A stretch of DNA of 64,000 bases from Opitutus sp. ER46 (lineage in GTDB: Bacteria > Verrucomicrobiota > Verrucomicrobiia > Opitutales > Opitutaceae): contig NZ_QAYX01000025.1 of NCBI RefSeq assembly GCF_003054705.1, forward strand, positions 825,583 through 889,582, given 5' to 3'. A program made the translations under genes and the position numbers. The notes under the pieces are model-generated. The model was not told the origin of the DNA, ran no database searches, and saw only the letters and a program-made list of their open reading frames with translations. This document shows positions 1 through 9,541 of this stretch, piece by piece (position 1 is the first letter of the stretch; the number at the start of each line of letters is the position of its first letter).

Positions 1-2
1 AG

Positions 3-1118
3 CAGCAGATCTGGCGTTCCGAGGACGAGCCCGAGGGCATGAAGCCGCTCGATCTCGACGAGGACGACGACGATGCCGAGCCCGCGGCGAAGCAGCCCGA
101 GCCGGTCGAGTCCAAGCCGGAGGCCACGCCGGACGCGGTCGCGGCGGATGCGGCCAATGGTGAAACCGTGACGCAGGCGGCGGCGCCGGCGAAGCGCCGG
201 AAGAAGAAGAAGGAAGCCCGCGGAGAGCCGACGGAGGCCGATCTGGCCGCACTCGAGCAGACCGACTGGGCGACGGTGAAGGGCGAGATCGACGCCCTGC
301 GCCAGCGCCTGAACAGCATGGGCGCGGTGAACCTCGTGGCCATCGAGGAGTACGCCGAGCTGAAGCAGCGCCACGACTTCCTGCAGAACCAGGTGAACGA
401 CCTCACGACGGCGAAGGCCGAGCTGGTGAAGGCGATCGACGAGATCAACCAGTCGTCGCAGAAGCAGTTCGAGCTCACATTCGAGCAGATCCGGAAGAAC
501 TTCGAATACACGTTCAACACGCTGTTCGGCGGTGGCGTCGCGCGGCTGGAGCTGATCCAGACCGAGGACATCCTGGAGAGCGGCATCGAGATCGTGGCGC
601 AGCCGCCGGGAACGAAGCTGAAGAGCATCACGCTGCTGTCGGGCGGTCAGAAGACCCTCACCGCGGTCGCGCTGCTGTTCGCGCTCTACATGGTGAAGCC
701 GTCGCCGTTCTGCTTACTCGACGAACTGGACGCGCCGCTCGACGAGTCGAACATCGGCCGGTTCACGGACCTGTTGAAGAAGTTCGTGAACGAGTCGCAG
801 TTCATCATCATCACGCACAACAAGCGCACGGTCTCGGCCGCGAAGGCGATCTACGGCGTGACGATGGAGGAGCGCGGCGTGTCGAAGACCGTCTCGATGA
901 AGTTCAACGCCGAGCACGGCGAAGCCGAGGCGCAGCCGGTGAACATCGCCGAGTCCGTGCGCGGTGCGAAGCTGCCCAAGGCCATGACCAACACGACCAT
1001 CGCGGCGCCCGCGAAGCCCAGCGAACCGCTGGTCACGATCACCGAGCCCGCCGCGCCGGCCCCGGCCGAGGCGGCCGTTAGCGCGCCCGACGCCGCTTCC
1101 TCCGCGCCGGCCGAGTAA
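3..1118 (+). CDS. smc: Chromosome segregation ATPase SMC, C-terminal part (cut by window start)
   Basis: The frame is open from base 3, so only the C-terminal part of SMC is present. SMC forms the ring-shaped ATPase that organises and segregates the chromosome. The ABC signature (LLSGGQKTL) and an extended Walker B (CLLDELDAPLDESN) followed by a D-loop and an ITHNKRT switch are clear, and the conserved GAVNLVAIEEY entry to the C-terminal head is present. Two parts are unusual: an acidic then Ala/Pro-rich then polybasic (KRRKKKK) stretch just before the head, where ordinary SMC has coiled coil, and an Ala/Pro-rich tail of about 45 residues after the head. Identity is secure; the full length cannot be judged. 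Confidence 0.95.
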   Translation, partial: QQIWRSEDEPEGMKPLDLDEDDDDAEPAAKQPEPVESKPEATPDAVAADAANGETVTQAAAPAKRRKKKKEARGEPTEADLAALEQTDWATVKGEIDALRQRLNSMGAVNLVAIEEYAELKQRHDFLQNQVNDLTTAKAELVKAIDEINQSSQKQFELTFEQIRKNFEYTFNTLFGGGVARLELIQTEDILESGIEIVAQPPGTKLKSITLLSGGQKTLTAVALLFALYMVKPSPFCLLDELDAPLDESNIGRFTDLLKKFVNESQFIIITHNKRTVSAAKAIYGVTMEERGVSKTVSMKFNAEHGEAEAQPVNIAESVRGAKLPKAMTNTTIAAPAKPSEPLVTITEPAAPAPAEAAVSAPDAASSAPAE

Positions 1119-1130
1119 GGCCGACGCCTT

Positions 1131-1159
1131 CTGCGATCGTCGCGCCGCGACGACCGCAG
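1131..1159. terminator. Hairpin between convergent smc and gspE/pilB
   Basis: Two 14-base arms (1131-1144 and 1146-1159) pair with a single mismatch, and the hairpin lies between the smc stop (1116-1118) and the gspE/pilB stop at 1161. The position between convergent genes suggests a bidirectional terminator. There is no U-run, so termination is inferred from structure only. Confidence 0.6.
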
Positions 1160-1160
1160 T

Positions 1161-3344
1161 TCAGAGGATCAGGTCCGGCGGCACGTTGGCCAGGGCCTCT
1201 TCCATCGTGGTGATGCCCATCTTCACCTTGAGCATGGAGTCCTGGTGGAGCGTCTTCATGCCGTTGCGCATGGCGATGCGCTTCAACTCGGCGACCTCGA
1301 TCTCCTTGTTGATGCCCTCGGTGAGCTGCTCGCTGTTGGTCATCAACTCATGGATGCCGACGCGGCCCTTGTACCCGGTGCCGCCGCAGGTGGGGCAGCC
1401 CTGGGGGTTGGCCTTGAAGACCTGTCCGCTCCAGCCGATCGCCTTCTGCAGGATTTCCTTTTCGCGGCCCTCGGGTTCGTAGGGCATCTTGCAGTTCTTG
1501 CAGACGCGGCGGAGGAGGCGCTGGGCGCAGACGCAGACCAGCGACGCGGAAATGTTGAAAGGCTCGATGCCCATCTCGACGAGGCGCGTGACGGTGGACG
1601 GCGCGTCGTTGGTATGGAGCGTGGAGACGAGCAGGTGGCCGGTGAGGGCGGCCTCGACGGCGATGCCGGCGGTCTCCTCATCGCGGATTTCGCCAACGAG
1701 GATGATGTCGGGGTCCATGCGCAGGTAGCACCGCAGGGCGCGGGCGAACGTGAGCCCGATCTGCCGGTTCATCTGCATCTGGTTGATGCCCCCGAGCGTG
1801 TACTCGATCGGGTCCTCAGCGGTCTGGATGTTGACGTCGGGCGTGTTCACTTCCCCCAACGCCGAGTAGAGGGTCATCGACTTGCCCGAGCCGGTGGGGC
1901 CGCAGTGCAGGATCATGCCATACGGCTGGCGGATGCATTCGCGGTACTTGGCGAGGTTCTCCTCGGAAAAGCCGAGGGCGGGGAGCGGCAGCGTGCTCTT
2001 CTGCTTGTCGAGGATGCGCATCACGACCTTCTCGCCGTGGCTCATCGGGCCGGTGGCGACGCGGAGGTCGATATCGATGTTTTTCTTCGTGTACTTCTTG
2101 AAAACGATACGGCCGTCCTGCGGCAACCGGCGCTCGGAGATGTCCAGGTTGCACATGATCTTGAGCCGGGTGGTGAGCGAGTTTGTCACCTGCTTCGGCA
2201 GCCGGATCTTCTCCTGGCAGAGGCCGTCGATGCGGTACCGCACGAGCAGCTCCTTCTCCATCGGCTCGATGTGAATGTCGGATGCGCCGGAGATGTAGGC
2301 GTCCTCGATGATACGGTTGGCGAGCTGGACGATCGGGGCTGACTCCTCGTTTTCGAGGTCGGCGGCGGAGACCTCAGTGTGGTCGGCGTTGTAGGCGTTG
2401 CTGATCACCTCGGCGACCGAGCCGATGTCGACCTCGTCGCCGCCGGCGGCGGCCGGGCCCTTGGCGTCCTTGAAGAATTTCTTGAGCAGCGTCTCGAAGA
2501 ACGTGGCGGAGACGACGCTGACCTCGTCGATGGCGAGCTCGGTGGCCTGGCTGAACGACTCGCGCTTCGCGTAATCGAGCGGGTTGGTCATCAGCACGGC
2601 GACCGTGTTGGGCGAGAGGCGCTTGTGGGGCAGGATGCCCTCGCGGCGGATGACGGCGTCGCCGACGACCTCGATCAACTTATCATCGAACTCGACCTGC
2701 TCGGCCTTGGTGACAAGCGGAAGCTCGGTGAGCTTGGCGACAAAGCGGGCGGTGTCCTCGGCGTTGGGGACGAACTTTGGGTCCACCATGCGGTGGATGA
2801 GGGCGGAGGAGTACTCGGCGACCTCCTGGAGCAGGGCGAGGTCCTTCTCGGTGAAGTCGCCGTCGGTGCCGGCGGAGAGCTCCTTGTTGAGCACCTGGAT
2901 CGCGCCGAGGGTGATGTTGGTCTTGAGCGGGACCGTGAGCATCGAACGCACCTCGAACCCGGTGGTGCGCGCCATGGAGGACATGAGCTCCTGGCTGTCG
3001 GAGCGGCGGAAGAAGAGCGGCTCGCCCGACTGGATGACGCGGCCGACGATGCCCTTGCCGATGGGGACCTTGAGCGTGAGGAGCTTGGCGGCGGTCTCCT
3101 GAAAGCGTTTCTCGAGCGCGGCGTCCTTGGCCCACAGGGTGGGCGAGTAGTAGACCTGCTTGAAGACGATGTCATTCCCCTCGACGAGGTAGAACGTCAT
3201 CGACTGCGCCTGAAGGGCTTCGACGACTTTCGAGGCCGTGAGCTCGATGACCGATGCCACGTCCTCCCGGCTGGGAGCTGGCTTGGAGATGACCTTGATG
3301 AGCAGGGAGCGCCGCAGCGTTCCGGCGATGTTGGATGAAGCCAT
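1161..3344 (-). CDS. GspE/PilB-type secretion/pilus assembly ATPase with N-terminal GAF domain
   Basis: A 727-residue type II secretion/type IV pilus assembly ATPase that would power pseudopilus or pilus extension at the inner membrane. From the N-terminus it has a GAF-like domain (about 15-185, with [15 protein letters not shown]), a linker domain, then the ATPase with Walker A GPTGSGKS (482-489), Walker [10 protein letters not shown] (about 544-552), the His box STLHTNDA, and a zinc-type tetracysteine (CKNC about 615-618, CPTC about 650-653). A TTG 19 codons upstream is possible, but the ATG at 3344 gives the normal MASSN start and leaves room for the divergent yraN. No other pilus or Gsp genes are in the window, so PilB and GspE cannot be told apart. 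Confidence 0.9.
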   Translation of the reverse strand: MASSNIAGTLRRSLLIKVISKPAPSREDVASVIELTASKVVEALQAQSMTFYLVEGNDIVFKQVYYSPTLWAKDAALEKRFQETAAKLLTLKVPIGKGIVGRVIQSGEPLFFRRSDSQELMSSMARTTGFEVRSMLTVPLKTNITLGAIQVLNKELSAGTDGDFTEKDLALLQEVAEYSSALIHRMVDPKFVPNAEDTARFVAKLTELPLVTKAEQVEFDDKLIEVVGDAVIRREGILPHKRLSPNTVAVLMTNPLDYAKRESFSQATELAIDEVSVVSATFFETLLKKFFKDAKGPAAAGGDEVDIGSVAEVISNAYNADHTEVSAADLENEESAPIVQLANRIIEDAYISGASDIHIEPMEKELLVRYRIDGLCQEKIRLPKQVTNSLTTRLKIMCNLDISERRLPQDGRIVFKKYTKKNIDIDLRVATGPMSHGEKVVMRILDKQKSTLPLPALGFSEENLAKYRECIRQPYGMILHCGPTGSGKSMTLYSALGEVNTPDVNIQTAEDPIEYTLGGINQMQMNRQIGLTFARALRCYLRMDPDIILVGEIRDEETAGIAVEAALTGHLLVSTLHTNDAPSTVTRLVEMGIEPFNISASLVCVCAQRLLRRVCKNCKMPYEPEGREKEILQKAIGWSGQVFKANPQGCPTCGGTGYKGRVGIHELMTNSEQLTEGINKEIEVAELKRIAMRNGMKTLHQDSMLKVKMGITTMEEALANVPPDLIL

Positions 3345-3400
3345 GAGCGAGGCCGTTCGGGGTACCTGCGGGATTGTCACGGAGCCGGAAGGGTGCCGCA

Positions 3401-3898
3401 ATGCCGAAAGCGGCGCGCACCGGCTGGATACGCGGCGGGCGCGGCCGCCTCATGCTGCGAGAACTTTGGCAACGCCTGCGCCAGTGGCTTGCGCGTCCGA
3501 ATACGGGCGCGTGGGCGGAGCGTCTCGCGGCGGACTGGCTGCAGCGCGAACGCGGTTTTGCGATCGTGGCGCGCAACTGGCGGAACCCGCGCGATCGCCG
3601 GGAGGAGCTGGACCTCGTCTGTCGCGACGGGGACGTGCTGGTTTTCGTCGAGGTCAAGGCGCGCTCCGAGCGGGCGCGCGTTTCCGGCTACTACGCGGTC
3701 AACGCGCGCAAGAAGCGGGTGCTGGCCCGGGCGGCGAAGTCGTACCTGCGCCGGTTGCGGCCGGCGCCGCCGTTCTTCCGCTTCGACGTCGTGGAGGTCA
3801 CGATCCCGGTGCCGGCGGCGGACGGCACGCGGGGCGAGCCGGAGATCCGGCATTTCGACCGCGTGCCGCTGTTTGGAAAGGACTACCGCTGGTGGTAG
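3401..3898 (+). CDS. yraN: YraN family endonuclease-like protein (UPF0102)
   Basis: A 165-residue UPF0102/YraN protein with the PD-(D/E)XK-like core: [15 protein letters not shown], then [22 protein letters not shown], where E, D and EVK are the expected catalytic-type residues. The family is widespread and its role is poorly defined; a structural link to Holliday-junction-type nucleases is known. It is divergent from the gspE/pilB gene, with 56 bases between starts. ATG 3401 is preferred over an upstream TTG at 3374; a later ATG at 3452 is also possible. The next gene, zwf, is about 100 bases downstream on the same strand. Confidence 0.85.
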   Translation: MPKAARTGWIRGGRGRLMLRELWQRLRQWLARPNTGAWAERLAADWLQRERGFAIVARNWRNPRDRREELDLVCRDGDVLVFVEVKARSERARVSGYYAVNARKKRVLARAAKSYLRRLRPAPPFFRFDVVEVTIPVPAADGTRGEPEIRHFDRVPLFGKDYRWW

Positions 3899-4001
3899 CC
3901 GCGATGACGCAGGGCAGGGTGATCGGCGTCATGAGGTTGCAGCGCACGGGAACGGCATTTCCCTTGCACCTCCGTCTTTCCGTCAAAACGTCATACCCGC
4001 C

Positions 4002-5543
4002 ATGGCCGACTCCGACCGACATCCGTTCCTCCAAGGGCTGAGCAATCACCGCGGCGCCCCGCCGACGGTGGTGGTGATTTTCGGCGCGTCGGGCGATCTG
4101 ACGGCGCGCAAGCTGATTCCGGCCGTGTACAACCTGGCGTGCGACAACCTGCTGCCGGCGGACTTCTTCCTGGTGGGCTACGGCCGCACGCCGATGCCGC
4201 ACGACGCCTTTCGCAAGCTCGCGGCCGACGCGATTCGCGAGTTCTCGCGCCGCGAACTGGATGACGCGGAGTGGGAGCGCGTCGCGCGGCATACCAGCTA
4301 CGTGGCGGGTGGCTACGACGACCCGGAGGCGTTTGGCCGGCTGGCGACGCACATCGACGACCTCGAGAAGCAGCTCGGCCGGGGCATGCAGGCGCTGTTC
4401 TACGTGTCCACGCCGCCCTCGGTCTTTGCCCCGATCGTGCGCGGACTCGGCGCCAGCGGGCTCGCCGCGCGGCACGCCAACGATCCCCTGCACTCGAAGG
4501 TGATCATCGAGAAACCCTTTGGCCGGGACCTCGCCTCCGCGGAGGCGCTGAACCAGACGGTGCAATCGGTCTTTTCCGAGCGGCAGGTGTACCGGATCGA
4601 CCACTATCTCGGGAAGGAGACGGTGCAGGACCTCCTCGTCCAGCGCTTCGCCAACGCGATCTTTGAGCCGCTCTGGAACCGCAATTTCATCCGCAGCGTG
4701 CAGATCACTGTGGCCGAGGAGGTCGGCGTGGGCACGCGCGGCGGCTACTACGAGCAGGCGGGCGCGCTGCGCGATATGATCCAGAATCACACGATGCAGC
4801 TCGTCGCGCTCACCGCGATGGAGCCGCCGGTGTCGCTCGAGGCCGAGGCGATCCGCGACGAGAAGGTAAAGCTCCTCCGCGCCATCCAGCCGCTGGAGCT
4901 GGGGCCGGGCGGCGACGTGGCCCGGGCGCAGTACGCGACCGGGATGATTGGGGGCCGGCCGGTGCCGGGCTATCTCGAGGAGCACGGCATCGCGGCGGAC
5001 TCGAAGACGGAGACGTACGCGGCGATCCGGCTCAGCATCAACAACTGGCGCTGGCAGGGCGTGCCGTTCTACCTGCGGTCGGGCAAGCGCATGGCGCGTC
5101 GCGTGAGCGAGATCGCGATCAACTTCAAGCGCCCGCCCGGCACGTTGTTCAACGACGACGACGGCCGGTTCGACCTCGCCGCGAACACGCTCTCGTTCCA
5201 GATCCAGCCGGATGAAGGCATGAGCCTCGTGCTCAACACGAAGATCCCGGGGTTGGAGACGCGGACGCAGCCGGTGAAGATGAATTTCCGGTACGCCACG
5301 ACCTTCGGCTCGAATACGCCGGAGGCGTACGAGCGGCTGGTGCTCGATGCGATGATCGGGGACGGCACGCTGTTCATTCGCGGCGACGAGGCGCTGGCGT
5401 CCTGGCGGCTCTACACGCCGGTCCTCGAGGCCTGGGCCAAGGCGGGACGCGAAGGCATGGGCACGTATGCCGCCGGCTCCTGGGGGCCGAAGTGCGCCGA
5501 CGAGATGCTCGCCGCGCAGGGCGACGCCTGGAGACAACCCTGA
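4002..5543 (+). CDS. zwf: Glucose-6-phosphate 1-dehydrogenase
   Basis: This 513-residue enzyme oxidises glucose 6-phosphate to 6-phosphogluconolactone with NADP, the entry to the oxidative pentose phosphate pathway. The nucleotide-binding motif GASGDL is at 28-33 and the active-site signature RIDHYLGKE at about 198-206; length is normal for the family. The frame is open far upstream, but homology begins at MADSDRHPFL, giving the ATG at 4002. opcA follows after 9 bases, consistent with a zwf-opcA operon. Confidence 0.96.
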   Translation: MADSDRHPFLQGLSNHRGAPPTVVVIFGASGDLTARKLIPAVYNLACDNLLPADFFLVGYGRTPMPHDAFRKLAADAIREFSRRELDDAEWERVARHTSYVAGGYDDPEAFGRLATHIDDLEKQLGRGMQALFYVSTPPSVFAPIVRGLGASGLAARHANDPLHSKVIIEKPFGRDLASAEALNQTVQSVFSERQVYRIDHYLGKETVQDLLVQRFANAIFEPLWNRNFIRSVQITVAEEVGVGTRGGYYEQAGALRDMIQNHTMQLVALTAMEPPVSLEAEAIRDEKVKLLRAIQPLELGPGGDVARAQYATGMIGGRPVPGYLEEHGIAADSKTETYAAIRLSINNWRWQGVPFYLRSGKRMARRVSEIAINFKRPPGTLFNDDDGRFDLAANTLSFQIQPDEGMSLVLNTKIPGLETRTQPVKMNFRYATTFGSNTPEAYERLVLDAMIGDGTLFIRGDEALASWRLYTPVLEAWAKAGREGMGTYAAGSWGPKCADEMLAAQGDAWRQP

Positions 5544-5552
5544 ACGCGCGCC

Positions 5553-6542
5553 ATGTCTGCGATCTTTGATGCCTTGCCTGGAATCGAGGTACCGGTCGGC
5601 GAGATCAACCGCCGCCTCGATGCAATGTGGGTCGACACGGCGGCGCGGGGCGAAGCGGCCCCGACGGCGGACGATGCCAAGGCCACGCAGGTGAACTTCG
5701 TGCTGCACCTCGGCTTTCAGACCACGCCCGAGGACGCCGTGCGGCAGTTCCAGACCGTGGTGCGGTTTGCGCAGCGCTACCCGAGCCGGATCGTGGTGCT
5801 TTGCCCGCTGGTGAACGAGACGCCGGACCGCCTGGAGATGCGGGCCAAGATCTATGGCGAGTGCTTCCTGGGCCGCTCGAAGAGCGACAAGCGGTGCGTG
5901 GAATTCGTGTTGCTGAGCTACCCCCGGACGGCCCGGCAGTATCTGGAGGATCAGGTCTCGATCTGCCTCTCGGTGGACCTGCCGCTCTATTACTGGGCGC
6001 ACCGGTTCTCGCAGAGCGGAAAGCTGGCGGATTACCAGTACCTGCTGCGGCGGGCGCGGCGCGTGATGATCGACAGCGCCACGGCGCCGGAAGACGCGCT
6101 GACGTATCCCTGGCCTCGCCCCGAGGCGCTGCGCGACCTGGCGTTGGCGCGAATTTTGCCCGTGCGGCAATCGCTCGGCCAGTTCCTGGCCTCATATCCG
6201 CCGGCGCTGCTGGGCAAGGGACTGCGTCAGGTGGCAGTGACGCACAGCGCGGGCTTGGTGGCGGAAGCGCGCGCTCTGAGCCGCTGGCTTCGCGAACGTC
6301 TGGCGGATGGCTGCCGCGGAGAGGCGGCGACGTTCACGCTTTCGGACGACGCCGACGACGGCCCGCGGCTGGCGGTTCGCTTCGCGTATGACGACCCCGC
6401 GCAGGCGTTTGCCTGGCAGGGGGACCTGACGACGCGGCATGCAAAATTCGAGGCGAGCTTCGGAGGCGGAAAAACCGTCCTGCCGGCCATGGTGAGCCTG
6501 CTCGAGCCGGAAGCGGCGTTAAGCGAAGCGATGTTCTTCTGA
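5553..6542 (+). CDS. opcA: Glucose-6-phosphate dehydrogenase assembly protein OpcA
   Basis: A 329-residue OpcA-family protein. OpcA was described in cyanobacteria and actinobacteria as an allosteric or assembly factor for glucose-6-phosphate dehydrogenase. Family resemblance is seen in the central part (RIVVLCPL, SVDLPLYYWAHRF, LPVRQSLGQFL). Its start lies 9 bases after zwf, which strongly supports a shared function and transcript. The assignment rests on overall similarity and context, since OpcA has no catalytic motif to check. Confidence 0.85.
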   Translation: MSAIFDALPGIEVPVGEINRRLDAMWVDTAARGEAAPTADDAKATQVNFVLHLGFQTTPEDAVRQFQTVVRFAQRYPSRIVVLCPLVNETPDRLEMRAKIYGECFLGRSKSDKRCVEFVLLSYPRTARQYLEDQVSICLSVDLPLYYWAHRFSQSGKLADYQYLLRRARRVMIDSATAPEDALTYPWPRPEALRDLALARILPVRQSLGQFLASYPPALLGKGLRQVAVTHSAGLVAEARALSRWLRERLADGCRGEAATFTLSDDADDGPRLAVRFAYDDPAQAFAWQGDLTTRHAKFEASFGGGKTVLPAMVSLLEPEAALSEAMFF

Positions 6543-6727
6543 GTGACGGCAGCCTACGCCGGGGGAGAACTACCCACCTCGGCTGGGAGAAAAGGCGCAG
6601 AAATTTAGGGGAATCACCGACTACGGTGAGCCCGGCGGCGGCCGATATAAACAGCGTAAAGACAATCTCTTTCGCTGTGCGGCGCCTACCTTCGCGCCGT
6701 CGCGGCCCATAACTTCGGCAAGGTCCC

Positions 6728-8431
6728 ATGGCTGGCTACGTACACCGCCCCGATCTTTCCTACCTGGCATACTTGCAGGCAGGCGGGCGGGGCGTTGCCC
6801 CAATGCCGAACCGCCAGATTCAGGACCTGTTGGGCGGACTGCCGACCGTGGCGCGCCCAGAGGCGCTGGCGGCCGTGCCCGTAGCGGGAAAATCCGCCAC
6901 CGCCCAGCCCGAGCGCCCGCGGCAGCTCGATGTCAGCTTCGAGTGGGGTCGCAGTGAGGAACTGCTCGATTGTGGCGCGCTGGCGGATCCGCTCGACCGG
7001 TTGAAGGCGGCGGCGCAGCCGGTCACGGCGAAACTCACGGCGGCAACCCGTTTCGACGTCGCGCGCGATGCGGTGAAGCAGCAGCGATACGCCCAGGCGT
7101 TTCAACAGGTGCAGGGCATTCTCCAGCCGGTCGATGCCGGGGTGGAGTCGGGCGAGGCGGACTTCCGCCCCTTCTTCCTGGCCGGGGTGCTGCGGCTGGG
7201 CAGCTTCTTCAATCGGGATCCCGAACTCGTGGACCTGGCGAAAGCCGAGGACGCGTTCATGCAGGCGGCGCGACGTGCCACGCGCGAGAACACCTTCGAG
7301 GCGGCGCTCGCGTGGCTGGCCGCGGGCTGGAGCTGCTACGCGGCGGGCCGGTTCGAAGCCGCGCAGGTACACACGCGCGCCGCGCTGGCCCTGCAGCCGA
7401 CGATGGCGGAAGGACATTTCCAGATGGCGAAGATCCTGTGTCACCTGGAACGCATCGACGAAGCGCGACCCGTGGTGGAGCGTGCGATTGAGATCGATCC
7501 TGCGTACGCCATGAAGGCGTCGGCCGACGGAGACTTCACCGCGTACCAGGAGGTCCTGGTGGAATGCACCGAGTCGGTGAAGTTGCACGCGCGGCGGCGG
7601 GCCAAGACGGCGTTGCAGCGGGTGGCGGATCAGAATGCCGCGCTCGGGCTCGACCGCGAAAGCCCGGACCTGGAGGAGTCGGTCGCCAACGCGATCGCGC
7701 AGTCGGCTGCGCTGGCCGAACTCGCGAACCAGACGTTCGCGGACGATACGGTGCATGGTTACCGCCGGGCCGAGGCCAACGCGGACGAGGCGGCGGGCCT
7801 GATTGCGGCGCTCATCAGTCGTTTCCAAAAATCGCGGCTGACCGCGGCCGACATGATCGATTCAACCCGGCGCGAATGTGAGCGGGTGCAGCAACTGCAG
7901 GTCGGCGGTTACCGCCTGGTCGACTTCGCCTCCTCGGAGATTGCGACGGCAACGTCGCTCCTGAACGAGGCCCAGGCCAACTGCGCCAAGCAGAGCCTCA
8001 ACGCGTTCGCGCTGGCGGAGTCGCAGGCCGCGCGCGCGCGCGCGACGCTGAACGCCGCGATGGATCGGTTTCGCGTGCGGGCGCTGGCCCGGGTGTCGGC
8101 GGAGAGTGCGGATGTCGCACGCACGCTCGCGCAACCGGCGCGGTCGCGGCCGCGGGGCGACGAGATCAAAACCTGTTCGCTCGTGGCGGTGCTCATCGGC
8201 GTGTGTCCCAGCGGCTGCATCGTGGGCGCCGGGACGGGGACGTCGCTGACCGGCGCGGCCGTCGTCGAATTCATCGTGTGGGTCGTGGCGCTCGCGCTCG
8301 CCGGCGCCCTGGTCGGCGCGTTTGCGTCCCCGCTGTGCGAGCCGGAGAGCAGCGCGCACCGGCAACAACTCAAGCTGCGCCAGCGTGCGCTCGAGGAGAG
8401 CCTCGCGCAGCTCCGGGCTTTCTCGCACTAG
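6728..8431 (+). CDS. TPR-containing protein with C-terminal membrane anchor, function unknown
   Basis: A 567-residue protein I do not recognise by name. A Pro/Ala-rich N-terminus of about 100 residues is followed by a helical region with at least two TPR-like units at about 190-265 (AALAWLAAGWSCYAAGRFEAA; AEGHFQMAKILCHLERIDEA), a long Ala-rich helical/coiled-coil segment (about 300-460), and a Gly/Val-rich segment at about 477-525 that could form one or two membrane helices, with a short charged tail. AAGG lies 5 bases before the ATG. It is followed by two strong hairpins and then by two further unknown genes on the same strand. A scaffold role at the membrane is possible but not shown. Confidence 0.65.
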   Translation: MAGYVHRPDLSYLAYLQAGGRGVAPMPNRQIQDLLGGLPTVARPEALAAVPVAGKSATAQPERPRQLDVSFEWGRSEELLDCGALADPLDRLKAAAQPVTAKLTAATRFDVARDAVKQQRYAQAFQQVQGILQPVDAGVESGEADFRPFFLAGVLRLGSFFNRDPELVDLAKAEDAFMQAARRATRENTFEAALAWLAAGWSCYAAGRFEAAQVHTRAALALQPTMAEGHFQMAKILCHLERIDEARPVVERAIEIDPAYAMKASADGDFTAYQEVLVECTESVKLHARRRAKTALQRVADQNAALGLDRESPDLEESVANAIAQSAALAELANQTFADDTVHGYRRAEANADEAAGLIAALISRFQKSRLTAADMIDSTRRECERVQQLQVGGYRLVDFASSEIATATSLLNEAQANCAKQSLNAFALAESQAARARATLNAAMDRFRVRALARVSAESADVARTLAQPARSRPRGDEIKTCSLVAVLIGVCPSGCIVGAGTGTSLTGAAVVEFIVWVVALALAGALVGAFASPLCEPESSAHRQQLKLRQRALEESLAQLRAFSH

Positions 8432-8791
8432 CAGCACCCTGCGGAAGATGTCCGCAGGCTGCTAAGCAACGGGCTGCGCCCGTTGGGGAGAAGCGACGCG
8501 TTCCGATCGGCGTAGGCCATTTGCTGCGCCGACTGCGGGCATCGTCCGTCGCGGGCTAGGGGAAACACTGGGGCAAGGGCGTTGGCCGGGCCCAGAAGGC
8601 ATTCTGAGATACCTCAGATGGAAAGTTGGTATGGCGCTGATAATCAACGTATGGCCATGTCGTCGGCCAATGAAACGCGGTGATCGTCACTCAGCGGCCG
8701 GCGGCGAGAAGCGCTCGCGGCCTAGGGTAAGGCACACGCTCAAGAGCGAAGGTGGCGGATCACTGCGTAAGCGCGAAAGGGGCGCGTTGCC
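8432..8791. other. 360-base gap with two tandem hairpins
   Basis: No gene is visible. The first 54 bases hold two perfect hairpins. The rest (about 8500-8790) is non-coding by eye; a promoter for the next gene is likely here but no clear box was found. Confidence 0.5.
8438..8485. terminator. Two adjacent perfect hairpins after the TPR gene
   Basis: CCTGCGGA/TCCGCAGG (8438-8445 with 8451-8458, 5-base loop) and CAACGGGC/GCCCGTTG (8467-8474 with 8478-8485, 3-base loop). They start 7 bases after the TPR gene stop, which fits a terminator or an RNA-stabilising element. There is no T-run. Confidence 0.5.
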
Positions 8792-9541
8792 GTGATCAAC
8801 TGGAACCGGATTCTGAATACGTGCTGCGAAGTGGCGCTGGTCGGCGACTGGCGGTGTCCGCTGGGCGCGCTGCGCGACATGCCGGTGTGGGCGGACAAGC
8901 CGCTGCCGGCGCAAACCCTGCAACTTGCGGGCATGCTCGCGGCGTCGGCGCCGCACCCGATCGTGGGGGAGCTGGCGCGGATTCTCGGAGTGCGGGGTGA
9001 ACCCGAGGCATTGCCATGGGCGGTGTGCGACCGGCTTTTCCGGTTGGCGATCGCGGGGTACACGCGGGCGCTGGACGAGCGGCACTGGTCGGGGATGGAG
9101 GAGTATGGCTATGCGGCGATGGCCATCCCGGGTGGCTGCAAATTGCGGCAGGCGGTGATCGAGATCGTGATCGAGGATACCTTGGTTGCGGCGATGCTGG
9201 TCCGGCGGAAGGCGCTTGCCCCTCGCCCGAGGGATGCGGGGGGGCGCGAGCCGGGAGAGTTGGCCGAGGCGCTCGCGGTGACCGTGCGCCTGCTGGAAGT
9301 GGCGGCGAAGACGGACCAGTACCCAACCCTGTGCGATCACCTCGTGGGCGAGCTGATGTGGCACGCCGATGATGCGTTGCTGGCGCGGCTGCCGGTGGCC
9401 GGGGTGTTGTGGAGTCACTTCTGCGCGCTGGCGCTCGACCCGCGGGCGCGGATCAGTGCGCCGGCCCGCGAGTGGCTGCGGCAGTTTCCTGCGCCGGCGG
9501 CGCCGGTGGAGGGTGGCGCCAAGGGGGCGAACCTCCCATGA
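8792..9541 (+). CDS. Conserved-looking hypothetical protein, first of a coupled pair
   Basis: A 249-residue predicted soluble, helix-rich protein starting with GTG (MINWNRILNT). I do not recognise the family. It contains a LVGELMWHADDALLARLP segment and many Ala/Leu helices, with no signal peptide, membrane segment or catalytic motif. Its stop overlaps the start of the next gene in an ATGA, so the two are probably translationally coupled and may act together. Confidence 0.6.
   Translation: MINWNRILNTCCEVALVGDWRCPLGALRDMPVWADKPLPAQTLQLAGMLAASAPHPIVGELARILGVRGEPEALPWAVCDRLFRLAIAGYTRALDERHWSGMEEYGYAAMAIPGGCKLRQAVIEIVIEDTLVAAMLVRRKALAPRPRDAGGREPGELAEALAVTVRLLEVAAKTDQYPTLCDHLVGELMWHADDALLARLPVAGVLWSHFCALALDPRARISAPAREWLRQFPAPAAPVEGGAKGANLP

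Noticed and set aside
3798..6170. Open frame of about 790 codons on the minus strand
   Set aside because: It overlaps zwf and opcA in antisense; composition is Arg/His/Leu-rich and no family matches.
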